NCBI GenBank assembly: GCA_031317595.1
Contig: JANCMB010000001.1
Span: forward strand, 2,979,610-3,043,609
Source of the DNA: Glutamicibacter sp. PS
Lineage (GTDB): Bacteria > Actinomycetota > Actinomycetes > Actinomycetales > Micrococcaceae
Direction of reading: 5' to 3'
Length of the DNA stretch: 64,000 nucleotides
The notes below the pieces were generated by a model, which saw only the letters and a list, made by a program, of their open reading frames with translations, searched no databases and was not told the DNA's origin. Position 1 is the stretch's first letter, and each line of letters opens with the position of its first letter. A program made the position numbers and the translations under genes. Shown in pieces: positions 16,394 through 24,819 of this stretch.

Positions 16394-18091
16394 GTGACGA
16401 GCCCCCTCCGCCCCGCCGACCAAACCTCGGTGGACCGCATGGCCGACCCGAACTGGTGGCGGCAGGCCGCCGTCTACCAGATCTACCCGCGCAGCTTCGC
16501 CGACGCTAACGGCGATGGCATCGGCGACCTGCAAGGGATTACCGCCAAGGTGCCCTACCTGCGGGAGCTTGGCGTCGATGCAGTCTGGCTCAGCCCCTTC
16601 TACCCCTCGGCGCTGGCCGACGGCGGCTACGACGTGGACGACTACCGCGACGTCGACCCCAAGATCGGCACACTCGAGGATTTCGACCGGATGGTCGCCG
16701 CCCTGCACGAGGCGGGCATTAAGCTCATTGCCGATATCGTCCCGAACCACTCCTCAAACCGTCACGCCTGGTTCCAAGAAGCACTGACGGCCGGTCCCGG
16801 ATCCCCGGAACGCGACCGCTATATCTTCCGCGACGGGCGCGGCGAGCACGGGGAACTGCCACCGACCGACTGGGAATCGGTGTTTGGCGGCCCCATGTGG
16901 CATCGCGTCACCGAGCCCGATGGCCAGCCGGGACAGTGGTACCTGCACATCTTCGCCCCGGAACAACCAGACTTTAACTGGCAGAACCGGCAGGTGCGCG
17001 AGGACTTTTTGACCACGCTGCGCTTCTGGTCGGATCGTGGGGTAGACGGCTTCCGCATCGATGTGGCCCACGGGCTGACCAAGAACCTCGAGGGCGCGTT
17101 GCCCACCAAGGCCGAACTCGATGCGCGCAAGCACGCCACCGATGGTTTCGTCGACGGCTCGCACCCGTACTGGGACCGCGACGAGGTGCATGAGATCTAC
17201 GCCGAATGGCGCAAGCTGTTCGACTCCTACGATCCGCCGCGGACCGCCGTGGCCGAGGCCTGGGTGCACGCCGACCGGCTCGCCCGCTATGCACACCCCG
17301 AGGGTCTGGGACAGGCCTTCAACTTCGATTTGTTGCTGGCCGACTTCGACGCCGCTTCCTTCCGCGAGGTGGCCACCAAGGGGCTGGACGAAGCCGCACG
17401 GTCCGGGGCCTCCTCCACGTGGGTGTTCTCCAACCATGACGTGGTGCGCCATGCCACCCGCTACGGACTACCGGTAACCGAACATCCGCACACCGGCAAG
17501 GACTGGCTGCTGCGCGGCGGAGCGCGCTCCGAGGTCGACACCGAGCTGGGCGAACGCCGTGCGCGGGCCGCTACCCTCTTCCAGCTGGCCCTGCCCGGCT
17601 CGGCCTACCTGTATCAGGGCGAAGAATTGGGCCTACATGAGGTGGGGGACCTACCCGACTCCGCCCGCCAGGATCCGAGCTTCTATCGCAACCCCGGCAA
17701 GGAGATCGGGCGCGATGGCTGCCGCGTACCGCTGCCCTGGAGCAGTCAGGGACCCTCCTTCGGCTTCGGGGACGGCGGTGCACATCTGCCGCAACCGGCG
17801 TGGTTCGCCGACTACTCGGTGCAGTCTCAGGACAGCACCGCCGGCTCCACACTAGAAATGTATCGCGCGGCACTGAAACTGCGCCGCGAACTACAAACCG
17901 AGGAACGTCTTCACTGGTTGGTCAGCGGCCACGAGCAGGTCCTGAGCTTCGAGCGCCCGGGCGGCTGGGTGGTGGTCACCAACTTCGGCAACGAACCGGT
18001 TGACCTCCCAGCCGGTGAGGTGTTGCTGGCCAGTAGCGAGCTGAACGAGGCCACTCTGCCCGGGGCCACCACCGTATGGTTACGCCACTAG
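16394..18091 (+). CDS. GH13 alpha-glucosidase (copy 1)
   Basis: A 565-residue cytoplasmic GH13 enzyme that hydrolyses terminal alpha-glucosidic bonds. Conserved regions: DIVPNHSSN (about 114-122), GFRIDVAHG with nucleophile D223, AVAEAWV with acid/base E288, and FSNHDVVRH with D349. The fold is a TIM barrel with a short all-beta C-terminal domain ending in the strand ATTVWLRH. The GTG start is chosen because GAAAGGAATCTC precedes it; a longer frame begins at 16367 without an RBS. It is last-but-one in the importer operon and is followed by a close paralogue. Confidence 0.92.
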   Translation: MTSPLRPADQTSVDRMADPNWWRQAAVYQIYPRSFADANGDGIGDLQGITAKVPYLRELGVDAVWLSPFYPSALADGGYDVDDYRDVDPKIGTLEDFDRMVAALHEAGIKLIADIVPNHSSNRHAWFQEALTAGPGSPERDRYIFRDGRGEHGELPPTDWESVFGGPMWHRVTEPDGQPGQWYLHIFAPEQPDFNWQNRQVREDFLTTLRFWSDRGVDGFRIDVAHGLTKNLEGALPTKAELDARKHATDGFVDGSHPYWDRDEVHEIYAEWRKLFDSYDPPRTAVAEAWVHADRLARYAHPEGLGQAFNFDLLLADFDAASFREVATKGLDEAARSGASSTWVFSNHDVVRHATRYGLPVTEHPHTGKDWLLRGGARSEVDTELGERRARAATLFQLALPGSAYLYQGEELGLHEVGDLPDSARQDPSFYRNPGKEIGRDGCRVPLPWSSQGPSFGFGDGGAHLPQPAWFADYSVQSQDSTAGSTLEMYRAALKLRRELQTEERLHWLVSGHEQVLSFERPGGWVVVTNFGNEPVDLPAGEVLLASSELNEATLPGATTVWLRH

Positions 18092-18128
18092 ACCCCCTAC
18101 TTTTACCCCACGAAAGGATTATGAATCG

Positions 18129-19817
18129 ATGAGCCTGAGCACCGCGCCAGCCACCGAACGCCCCGAAACCCTCACCGACGCAAACTGGTGGCGGCAGGCC
18201 GCCGTCTACCAGATCTACCCGCGCAGTTTCGCCGACGCTAACGGCGATGGCATCGGTGACCTGCAGGGCATTACCGCCAAGGTGCCCTACCTGAAATCTC
18301 TCGGGGTCGACGCCGTCTGGCTCAGCCCCTTCTACCCCTCGGCGCTGGCCGACGGTGGCTACGATGTCGCCGACTACCGCGATGTCGACCCCAAGATCGG
18401 CACCTTGGACGACTTCGATCGGATGCGTTCCGCCTTGCATGAGGCCGGGATCAAACTGGTCGTGGATATTGTCCCGAACCATTCCTCCAATGAGCACCGC
18501 TGGTTCCAGCAGGCGCTGGCCGCGGGCCGCGGTAGCGTCGAGCGCGATCGCTACATCTTCCGCGAGGGACGCGGGGACAATGGCGAACTACCGCCGAGCG
18601 ACTGGACCAGTATTTTCGGTGGCCCGGCCTGGACCCAAGTGGAGGACGGGCAGTGGTATCTTCACCTATTCGCCCCCGAGCAGCCGGATTTCAACTGGTC
18701 GAACCCCGAGGTGCGCGAGGACTTCTTGACCACCCTGCGGTTCTGGTCCGACCGTGGCGTCGACGGTTTCCGCATCGATGTGGCGCACGCGCTGAGCAAG
18801 GACCTTTCCGATCCACTACCCAGCGAGGCGGAGCTGAACCAAATCGATCGCAGCTCGGGCACGCACCCGATCTGGGACCGCGACGAGGTACATGAGATCT
18901 ACGCGGAATGGCGCAAGCTGTTCGACTCCTATGACCCGCCGCGCACCGCCGTGGCCGAAGCGTGGGTCGAACGGCACCGCCGACCGCGCTACGCCAGCGC
19001 ACAGGGCTTGGGGCAGGCCTTCGAGTTCGATCTGCTCACCCAAGAATTCGACGCCGCGGCCTTCCGCGAGGTGGTCACCGACTCACTGGAGTTGGCCGCC
19101 GAGTCTGGTTCCTCGTCCACCTGGGTGCTCTCCAATCACGATGTGGTGCGCCATGCCACCCGCTACGGTTTGCCGCCATTGCAGGCCAGCGTGGGCTCCA
19201 CTGAACGCGATCAGAAGCAGGGTCAGGCCTGGGTGCTGGCCGGTGCCCCGGAAACTGCACTGGATCGGGCCCGCGGGGAACGCCGGGCACGGGCGGCCTC
19301 CCTGTTCGAGCTGGCACTACCGGGCTCCGCCTACCTGTACCAGGGTGAGGAATTGGGGCTCCACGAGGTAGGCGACATCGCCGATGAGGCGCGGCAGGAC
19401 CCGACCTTCTTCCGTAACCCCGGGGTGGATAAGGGCCGCGATGGCTGCCGCGTACCCCTGCCTTGGAGCAGCGAAGGATCCTCCTTCGGCTTCGGTTCCG
19501 GCCACGCGCACCTGCCGCAGCCGCAGTGGTTCGGCGACTACTCGGTGGCGGCTCAAGATGGCGCCGCCGGCTCGACGCTGGAACTGTATCGCGCGGCGCT
19601 ACGGCTGCGGCGGGAACTGCAGGGCGCGGAAACCCTGCGGTGGCTCGAGACCGCTCGGCCGGATGTGTTGAGTTTCGAGCGGCCCGGCGGCTGGGTGGTA
19701 ATGACCAACTTCGGCACCGAACCAGTTGACCTGCCCGAGGGGGAACTATTGATCAGCAGCGCCGAGCTGGTTACCGGGGCGCTGCCCGGTGAGGCTACCG
19801 CCTGGTTGCACCGTTAA
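18129..19817 (+). CDS. GH13 alpha-glucosidase (copy 2)
   Basis: A 562-residue paralogue of the preceding gene; long stretches of both protein and DNA are the same (for example the first catalytic-domain 60 residues are nearly identical), so this is a tandem duplication. Catalytic residues D217 (GFRIDVAHA), E277 (AVAEAWV) and D338 (SNHDVVRH) are intact. Differences are concentrated in the B-domain loop (about 140-175), the loop after the nucleophile (222-248) and around 340-365, where substrate specificity is usually set. GAAAGGA lies 10 bases before the ATG. Confidence 0.92.
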   Translation: MSLSTAPATERPETLTDANWWRQAAVYQIYPRSFADANGDGIGDLQGITAKVPYLKSLGVDAVWLSPFYPSALADGGYDVADYRDVDPKIGTLDDFDRMRSALHEAGIKLVVDIVPNHSSNEHRWFQQALAAGRGSVERDRYIFREGRGDNGELPPSDWTSIFGGPAWTQVEDGQWYLHLFAPEQPDFNWSNPEVREDFLTTLRFWSDRGVDGFRIDVAHALSKDLSDPLPSEAELNQIDRSSGTHPIWDRDEVHEIYAEWRKLFDSYDPPRTAVAEAWVERHRRPRYASAQGLGQAFEFDLLTQEFDAAAFREVVTDSLELAAESGSSSTWVLSNHDVVRHATRYGLPPLQASVGSTERDQKQGQAWVLAGAPETALDRARGERRARAASLFELALPGSAYLYQGEELGLHEVGDIADEARQDPTFFRNPGVDKGRDGCRVPLPWSSEGSSFGFGSGHAHLPQPQWFGDYSVAAQDGAAGSTLELYRAALRLRRELQGAETLRWLETARPDVLSFERPGGWVVMTNFGTEPVDLPEGELLISSAELVTGALPGEATAWLHR

Positions 19818-19825
19818 TGATCATC

Positions 19826-19854
19826 GTGGACCCGCCCCCATCGGGTGGGTCCAC
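19826..19854. terminator. Terminator after the alpha-glucoside operon
   Basis: GTGGACCC (19826-19833) and GGGTCCAC (19847-19854) form a perfect stem between convergent genes. Confidence 0.75.
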
Positions 19855-19907
19855 GACTGTGCCCGGACCGCGCCAGCCCGGCACGGTGATAAGTCATGGC
19901 GGGCTCC

Positions 19908-20951
19908 TTAGTCCCGCTTGACCACCGGTTGCTGCCCCACACGAACCGCCTGTCCAGTTTCGAGGGATTCCTGTGCGGCGTCGGCAATGAGCGCCGCGGC
20001 CAAGGCTTCGGCGGGAGTACACGGGTTTTCCCGCGCTCCTAGGGCGAATTCGATAAAAGCCACAAGTTCTTGGCGGTAAGCCCGATCGAATCTTTCCATG
20101 AAGGTCTCATGCGGGTGCGCGGTGCGCGTGTAGCCCGGTTCGGCCGAAGCGGTAGCGTAGGAGTCATCCAGTCCGACCATCACGGAGGCCCGTGACCCCT
20201 GCAGCTCCAAACGTACGTCGTGCCCTGCCCCGTTATAACGGGTTACGTGCACGGTGGCGGTCAGACCATCGTCGAAGGTCAATAGGGCCACGCCGGAGTC
20301 CACATCACCCACCGCACCAATGGCCGGGTCACCATTATTGGATCCGCATGCATACACTTCGATCACTTCGCGTCCGGTCAGCCAGCGCAGAATGTCGAAG
20401 TCATGGACCGCACAGTCACGGAAGAGCCCGCCGGATCGTGCGAGAAACTCGACCGGCGGCGGGAACTGGTCGGCGGTAATCGACCTGACGGTGTGTAACC
20501 ACCCCAGTTCGCCTCCGCGAAACCGACGGCGGGCTTCCAGATATCCGGGGTCAAAGCGGCGTTGGAAGCCAAGCTGTACTCTGGCGCCAGAATCGGCTAG
20601 ATCGTCAACCAGCTGCGCAGAACTCTCACTGTCTAGGGTCAGTGGCTTTTCACAAAACACCGGCACGCCATGGGCCACAGCTTGACGAATCAGTTCCTCG
20701 TGAGTAGCCGTTCCGGTAGTGATAATGCAGGCGTCTAATCCTTGGACGAAGAGTTCCGCAGCGGACGGAATGTACCGTGCCTGAACTTGCTCGCAGATTT
20801 TGAGCGCATGCTCCCGGGCGACATCGGTGATGCGTAGCTCGAGCTCAATCCCACGTTCGGCGAATAGTTCCTTGAGCTCCACCAGGTTCTGGGCGTGCAT
20901 GGCGCCGATGCGGCCGACGCCGACCAGTCCTACAACAAACCGTTGGGTCAT
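19908..20951 (-). CDS. Gfo/Idh/MocA family dehydrogenase, inositol 2-dehydrogenase-like
   Basis: A 347-residue NAD(P)-dependent oxidoreductase. N-terminal Rossmann motif GLVGVGRIGAMHA (7-19), the family's catalytic lysine in CEKPLTLDS, and the C-terminal half with GGLFRDCAVHDFDILRWLTG, the aspartate/histidine pair of inositol dehydrogenases. AAAGAGG lies before the ATG. It is divergent from the iolR-like GntR gene and shares its control region with it, so it probably oxidises myo-inositol or an isomer such as scyllo- or chiro-inositol. Two further Gfo genes in the window (32893, 46286) are separate paralogues. Confidence 0.82.
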   Translation of the reverse strand: MTQRFVVGLVGVGRIGAMHAQNLVELKELFAERGIELELRITDVAREHALKICEQVQARYIPSAAELFVQGLDACIITTGTATHEELIRQAVAHGVPVFCEKPLTLDSESSAQLVDDLADSGARVQLGFQRRFDPGYLEARRRFRGGELGWLHTVRSITADQFPPPVEFLARSGGLFRDCAVHDFDILRWLTGREVIEVYACGSNNGDPAIGAVGDVDSGVALLTFDDGLTATVHVTRYNGAGHDVRLELQGSRASVMVGLDDSYATASAEPGYTRTAHPHETFMERFDRAYRQELVAFIEFALGARENPCTPAEALAAALIADAAQESLETGQAVRVGQQPVVKRD

Positions 20952-21044
20952 GTGCTTACCTCTTTTCGGCAATCGGGAACGCCATCCAACATTGGGAGGC
21001 ACCGTTCTCTATTCTGTGGGGCTCCTATTCAAAGATCAATAGTT

Positions 21045-21054
21045 TGTTAAGACA
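21045..21054 (-). promoter_or_regulatory. Possible IolR operator (TGTCTTAACA)
   Basis: Read on the minus strand this decamer fits all ten positions of KGWCHTRACA, the consensus I recall for the GntR-type IolR of Corynebacterium glutamicum. It lies between the divergent Gfo gene and the GntR gene. A second possible element, TTTGTCC (21134-21140) facing GGACAAA (21159-21165), lies closer to the GntR start. Confidence 0.45.
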
Positions 21055-21186
21055 TTCTGATGTTAGACTTAATTTAGATGGATGCAGTCCTCCATGACTG
21101 AGCCCGTTGTCATCCTCGGTCACCGGTGTAGCATTTGTCCTATCAAAAGAACATTTAGGGACAAAGCCCGACCTCAAGGAGGTACC

Positions 21187-21927
21187 ATGAGCGCTCAGCT
21201 CGACATCCCCATTGATCGCTCCTCGCCCGTGCCGCTCTATCATCAGGTCGTGCAGGGTATCGAGCAGGCCATCAACGACGGCTCATTGCCCGCCGGAACG
21301 CGCCTAGAGAACGAGATTGAACTCGCCCAACGACTCAATCTCTCACGCCCGACCATGCGCAAGGCCATGGACGAGCTGGTCCGCTCCGGCCTACTCGTGC
21401 GCAAGCGCGGCGTGGGCACCCAGGTGGTTTCCAGCCAGGTGCGCCGCCATCTGGAGCTGTCCAGCCTCAATGACGACTTAATGCGCGCCGGCAAAAAGCC
21501 CTCGACCACCCTACTGAGCTTCAGTCACGAGGAACCAGACGAGCAAGTCAAGGAGCAATTACAGCTACCGGCCGGTGTGAAGGTCTACCACTTCACCCGT
21601 TTGCGTAGCGCCGGCGGCAAACCGCTGGCCCTCATGGAGAACTGGGTGCGCGACGACGCCGTGGAACTGAGCGAGGCATCCCTTTCCACGCATGGCCTCT
21701 ACGACTTGCTGCGCGGCGCTGGCATTAATTTCCGTCTGGCACAACAGCGCATTGGCGCGGCCAACGCCAGCACCGAGCAGGCCGAGGCCCTCGGCATGGA
21801 ACCGCATGCAGCACTGGTCACCATGCAGCGCACCGCGGTAGATGACACTGGCCGCAACGTCGAAACCGGTTCGCACGTATATCGCGCCGACTCTTACAGC
21901 TTTGAAATGACGCTCGTGCATCGTTGA
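21187..21927 (+). CDS. iolR: GntR/HutC family regulator, probable inositol repressor IolR
   Basis: A 246-residue GntR protein of the HutC subfamily. The winged helix spans about 10-78 (PLYHQVVQGIEQAIND, PAGTRLENEIELAQRLNLSR, KAMDELVRSGLLVRKRGVGT). The UTRA effector domain follows (about 95-240) and ends with THRADSYSFEM-like strands. AAGGAGGT precedes the ATG. It is followed 18 bases later by iolB and sits beside other inositol genes, the main reason for the iolR name; the family assignment is firm, the effector is inferred. Confidence 0.8.
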   Translation: MSAQLDIPIDRSSPVPLYHQVVQGIEQAINDGSLPAGTRLENEIELAQRLNLSRPTMRKAMDELVRSGLLVRKRGVGTQVVSSQVRRHLELSSLNDDLMRAGKKPSTTLLSFSHEEPDEQVKEQLQLPAGVKVYHFTRLRSAGGKPLALMENWVRDDAVELSEASLSTHGLYDLLRGAGINFRLAQQRIGAANASTEQAEALGMEPHAALVTMQRTAVDDTGRNVETGSHVYRADSYSFEMTLVHR

Positions 21928-21945
21928 GCGACCCCTACGGAAGGA

Positions 21946-22848
21946 ATGATGATGACGGATTGGATCTACCCGCTGGGCAGCGCTGCCGACGGAGAGTGGC
22001 AAATCTCCCTCGGCGCCCACGACTCGACCACGCAGGTTCCCGGCTGGGCCCACACAGGCCTAAAGGTGGCCGAATTGGCCGCCGGAGCAAGCGTGCAACT
22101 TTCGGCCGCGCCCGAGGAACGCATCGTCATTCCCCTGCAGGGATCCTTTACCGTCCAGATCCACGATGTCGAGAGCTACTCCCTGACCGGACGCCGTTCG
22201 GTTTTCCACGGCCCCAGCGACGTGCTCTACTCGGGCATCAATAGCGCACTCACCATTTCCTCCGAGGCCGGAGGACGTGTGGCCATTGCACTGGCCCCGG
22301 CCAAAGCCTCCTACCCCACCCGCTTGATCGCCGCCCAGGACACCCCGGTCGAATTGCGCGGTGCCGGGAACTGCTCACGCCAGGTACACAACTTTGGCAC
22401 TCCGGCCGCCCTTGAGGCCGACCGCTTCATCGTCTGCGAAGTCATTACCCCTGCGGGCAACTGGTCCTCCTACCCTCCACACAAGCACGATGAGGAGAAG
22501 GACGGGGAAAGCAGCCTAGAAGAGATCTACTATTTCGAAACTCAGGTCGCCGCGCAGATGCCGGTCGAAGGCCCTGCGGATCCGGTGGGCTACGCACGGG
22601 TCTACGCTTCCGATGAGCGCCCCATCGACGTCAACGCGGAGGTGCGCACAGGCGACGTGGTGCTGGTTCCCTACGGCTGGCATGGTCCGGCCATGGCCGC
22701 CCCCGGGTACGACCTCTACTACCTGAATGTCATGGCCGGACCGGGACGGGTCCGCGAATGGCTGATCAGCGACGATCCGCATCACGGCTGGGTACGCCAA
22801 ACCTGGCCGGAGCAGGGTTTGGACCCGCGCCTGCCCTTCGGCAATTAG
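21946..22848 (+). CDS. iolB: 5-deoxy-glucuronate isomerase
   Basis: A 300-residue IolB: converts 5-deoxy-D-glucuronate to 2-deoxy-5-keto-D-gluconate in myo-inositol catabolism. It is a double cupin; metal-site residues are visible in PPHKHDEE (H179, H181) and LEEIYYF (E192/E193), with VPYGWHGP supplying a later histidine. GGAAGGA precedes the start; two more ATG codons follow directly, so the first residue is uncertain by 1-2 codons. It is cotranscribed with the GntR regulator and lies 10 kb from the rest of the pathway genes. Confidence 0.95.
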   Translation: MMMTDWIYPLGSAADGEWQISLGAHDSTTQVPGWAHTGLKVAELAAGASVQLSAAPEERIVIPLQGSFTVQIHDVESYSLTGRRSVFHGPSDVLYSGINSALTISSEAGGRVAIALAPAKASYPTRLIAAQDTPVELRGAGNCSRQVHNFGTPAALEADRFIVCEVITPAGNWSSYPPHKHDEEKDGESSLEEIYYFETQVAAQMPVEGPADPVGYARVYASDERPIDVNAEVRTGDVVLVPYGWHGPAMAAPGYDLYYLNVMAGPGRVREWLISDDPHHGWVRQTWPEQGLDPRLPFGN

Positions 22849-22870
22849 AGCCGACCGAGTTCAGAATCTC

Positions 22871-22906
22871 GCCCCTTCGGCCATCGCTAACGGTGGCAGA
22901 AGGGGC
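22871..22906. terminator. Terminator after iolB
   Basis: GCCCCTTC (22871-22878) pairs with GAAGGGGC (22899-22906); the stem extends outward through AGAAT and ATTCT, and CTTT follows. Confidence 0.7.
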
Positions 22907-22950
22907 ACATTCTCTTTAGTCACATGTCAACCTTGAAGCACACCAAAGGC

Positions 22951-22986
22951 CCCCGGACCACCACCTACGTGGATGGTGGGCCGGGG
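22951..22986. terminator. Terminator downstream of the iolT-like gene
   Basis: CCCCGGACCACC (22951-22962) pairs with GGTGGGCCGGGG (22975-22986) with one mismatch. It lies 22 bases past the stop of the minus-strand transporter. Confidence 0.65.
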
Positions 22987-23007
22987 ACCTGGCCGTTGCA
23001 AGCGCGC

Positions 23008-24501
23008 CTAGCGGGAAGCTGCTTCTTGCTTGACTTGGTAAATGGCACCGGTGGAGACATCTTCCTCCAGTGCCTCCAGTGAGCGACCGCGAGTTTCGGG
23101 AACCTGCGTGGCCACGAAGATCAGTGCGATCACTCCCACTGCGGCGAAGAGGAAGAAGGAACCGGTAATTCCAATTCCAGAGATCAGCGATGGGAAGTAC
23201 AGCGCTAGCACACCGTTGGTGATCCAGACGAAGAACACCGAGATGCCGATGCCCAATCCACGCATATGCAGCGGGAAGATTTCGGCCAGCCAGACCCACA
23301 CGGCGATATTCAGGAAGGTCTGCATCGAGAGCACGAAGGCCACCGTCAGGGTCAGGATGACATATGGACGAGCAGCACTATCGGCGGGCAACAGCATACT
23401 GGCCACACCGACCAGCAGGTGGCAGGTCGTGGTCAGGCTCAGGCCGATGATAAAGGTGACACGTCGATCCAGCCGGTCCATATTACGCAACGCGATAATG
23501 CCACCGATCACGGCCACAACACCGAAGGCGATATTAGCCAGCACCGCCTGTTGCGCGGTCATCCCGGACTCTTCGAGCACGCGGGTGCCGTAGTACATGA
23601 TGGAGTTGATACCGGTCAGCTGTTGAGCCATGCCCACGCCGATGCCGACGAAAATGGTGCGGCGCAGCCACTTGTTGCTTAGTACCGCGTTCAGACCCAC
23701 CTTACGGTTGTTGTTCTTGCGCTCCTCCTCGGCAATGAGTTCCACTTCGTGGACCTCGGCCAGTGCGCGCTCCGGGGAACGAACCGTCTTGAGCACCCCG
23801 AGCGCCTCGGCGTAGCGTCGCTTTTCCACCAGCCAGCGCGGGGATTCAGGCATACGCAGCATTCCAATGAACAAGGCGATTGCCGGCAGGGCGCAGACGG
23901 CGAACATGATGCGCCAGACCCCGTCGACGGTCCCGCCAAGGGTGGTGCCGATAATCGCATTGATGACGAACGCCGACAGTTGACCAATCACGATCGCCAG
24001 CTCATTGCGACCGGTGATCGAGCCGCGGATTTCATAGGGAGCCAATTCGGCCAAGTACACCGGCACCACGGTCGAGGCACCACCGACTGCCAGTCCGAGC
24101 ATGATGCGCCCTGCCACCAGTGTCGCGAAGCCCGCGGGCGAGAACTCGCCATGCGCCGCCCCGCCCGGCGAGAAAATCACCAACAGCGTACCGAGGAAGA
24201 AAAGTCCGGAAAGCATGATGATGCTCTTGCGTCGGCCCCAAGCGTCGGAAAGACGTCCACAGGCCAGCGCACCGAAGGCCGCGGCGAACACCAGCGAACT
24301 GATGACGATGCCGACCTGAATAAGGTTTAATCCCAGTTCTTCGGCCATTGGCCCCTCGGCACCGTTGGCGACGCCGGTGTCATAACCGAACAGCAGACCA
24401 CCGAAGCAGGCAACGATCGAAATCAGTCCGATGCGTTTCTGATGTGGCCCCGGGGTCAACGGCGGAAGATTGCCCTCCGAAGCTTTTTGCTGACTGGACA
24501 C
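23008..24501 (-). CDS. MFS sugar porter, IolT-like myo-inositol transporter
   Basis: A 497-residue sugar-porter family symporter with 12 predicted helices. Family signatures: GGLLFGYDTGVANGA in helix 1, GRLSDAWGRR in loop 2-3, PVYLAELAPYEIRG after helix 4, PESPRWLV before the central loop, QQLTGINSIMYYG in helix 7 and PETRGRSLEALEED at the C-terminus. The GTG start is chosen because AAAGGAG lies 5 bases before it. Location beside iolR-iolB and the divergent position to the metallophore operon suggest myo-inositol uptake. Confidence 0.87.
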   Translation of the reverse strand: MSSQQKASEGNLPPLTPGPHQKRIGLISIVACFGGLLFGYDTGVANGAEGPMAEELGLNLIQVGIVISSLVFAAAFGALACGRLSDAWGRRKSIIMLSGLFFLGTLLVIFSPGGAAHGEFSPAGFATLVAGRIMLGLAVGGASTVVPVYLAELAPYEIRGSITGRNELAIVIGQLSAFVINAIIGTTLGGTVDGVWRIMFAVCALPAIALFIGMLRMPESPRWLVEKRRYAEALGVLKTVRSPERALAEVHEVELIAEEERKNNNRKVGLNAVLSNKWLRRTIFVGIGVGMAQQLTGINSIMYYGTRVLEESGMTAQQAVLANIAFGVVAVIGGIIALRNMDRLDRRVTFIIGLSLTTTCHLLVGVASMLLPADSAARPYVILTLTVAFVLSMQTFLNIAVWVWLAEIFPLHMRGLGIGISVFFVWITNGVLALYFPSLISGIGITGSFFLFAAVGVIALIFVATQVPETRGRSLEALEEDVSTGAIYQVKQEAASR

Positions 24502-24712
24502 GAGAACTCCTTTGTCTATGCCCGCATACGCCACCGGGGGCGCACACCTCAGGTGCGAGGCGATGTTCCATCCTAAGCTCAACGCACTCGTGATCGGGCT
24601 CACAGTTGATATGTAAAGACATTACGTCATTAAGATCTGAACGGCAATAGATTCTCCGCAAATAGCCGCCAGCACTCCCGTCCCGCCGCTCCCACATCAC
24701 CCTGCCGCCAGC
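24502..24712. promoter_or_regulatory. Divergent intergenic region with iolT promoter and IolR-like site
   Basis: On the minus strand TTGCCG, 17 bases, TAATGT (about 24648-24620) is a plausible iolT promoter. The decamer TGTCTTTACA (minus strand, 24621-24612) fits 9 of 10 positions of the recalled IolR consensus and overlaps the -10. The rest of this gap holds no gene I can support. Confidence 0.4.
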
Positions 24713-24741
24713 TTGCTAATGAGAATCATTCGCAATAGTAT
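24713..24741 (+). promoter_or_regulatory. Fur/Zur-type operator nested in the metallophore operon promoter
   Basis: A 23-base inverted repeat (24713-24735) with arms TTGCTAATGA and TCATTCGCAA around GAA pairs at 9 of 10 positions; the core AATGA-GAA-TCATT is typical of Fur-family boxes. The -35 TTGCTA (24713-24718) and the -10 TAGTAT (24736-24741) are 17 bases apart, so the box exactly fills the spacer. Actinobacteria usually control iron with DtxR/IdeR and zinc with the Fur-family Zur, so a zinc-responsive Zur is the best guess. Confidence 0.7.
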
Positions 24742-24819
24742 GACCATGTTTAGGTGTCCTCCGTAGCGAGATCCGAGCCTAAGTGCCCACGTCAACAGAA
24801 AATCGAAAGCGATCCATCG

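Noticed and set aside
22951-22986. Riboswitch or small RNA downstream of iolB
   Set aside because: A simple stem 22 bases past a minus-strand stop; a terminator explains it.
24713-24741. DtxR/IdeR iron box
   Set aside because: The expected TTAGGTTAGGCTAACC-type sequence is absent; the repeat has the AATGA/TCATT core of Fur-family sites.
24754-24819. Longer start for the metallophore-binding protein
   Set aside because: It would put 22 polar residues before the lipoprotein signal; the ATG at 24820 gives a normal leader.
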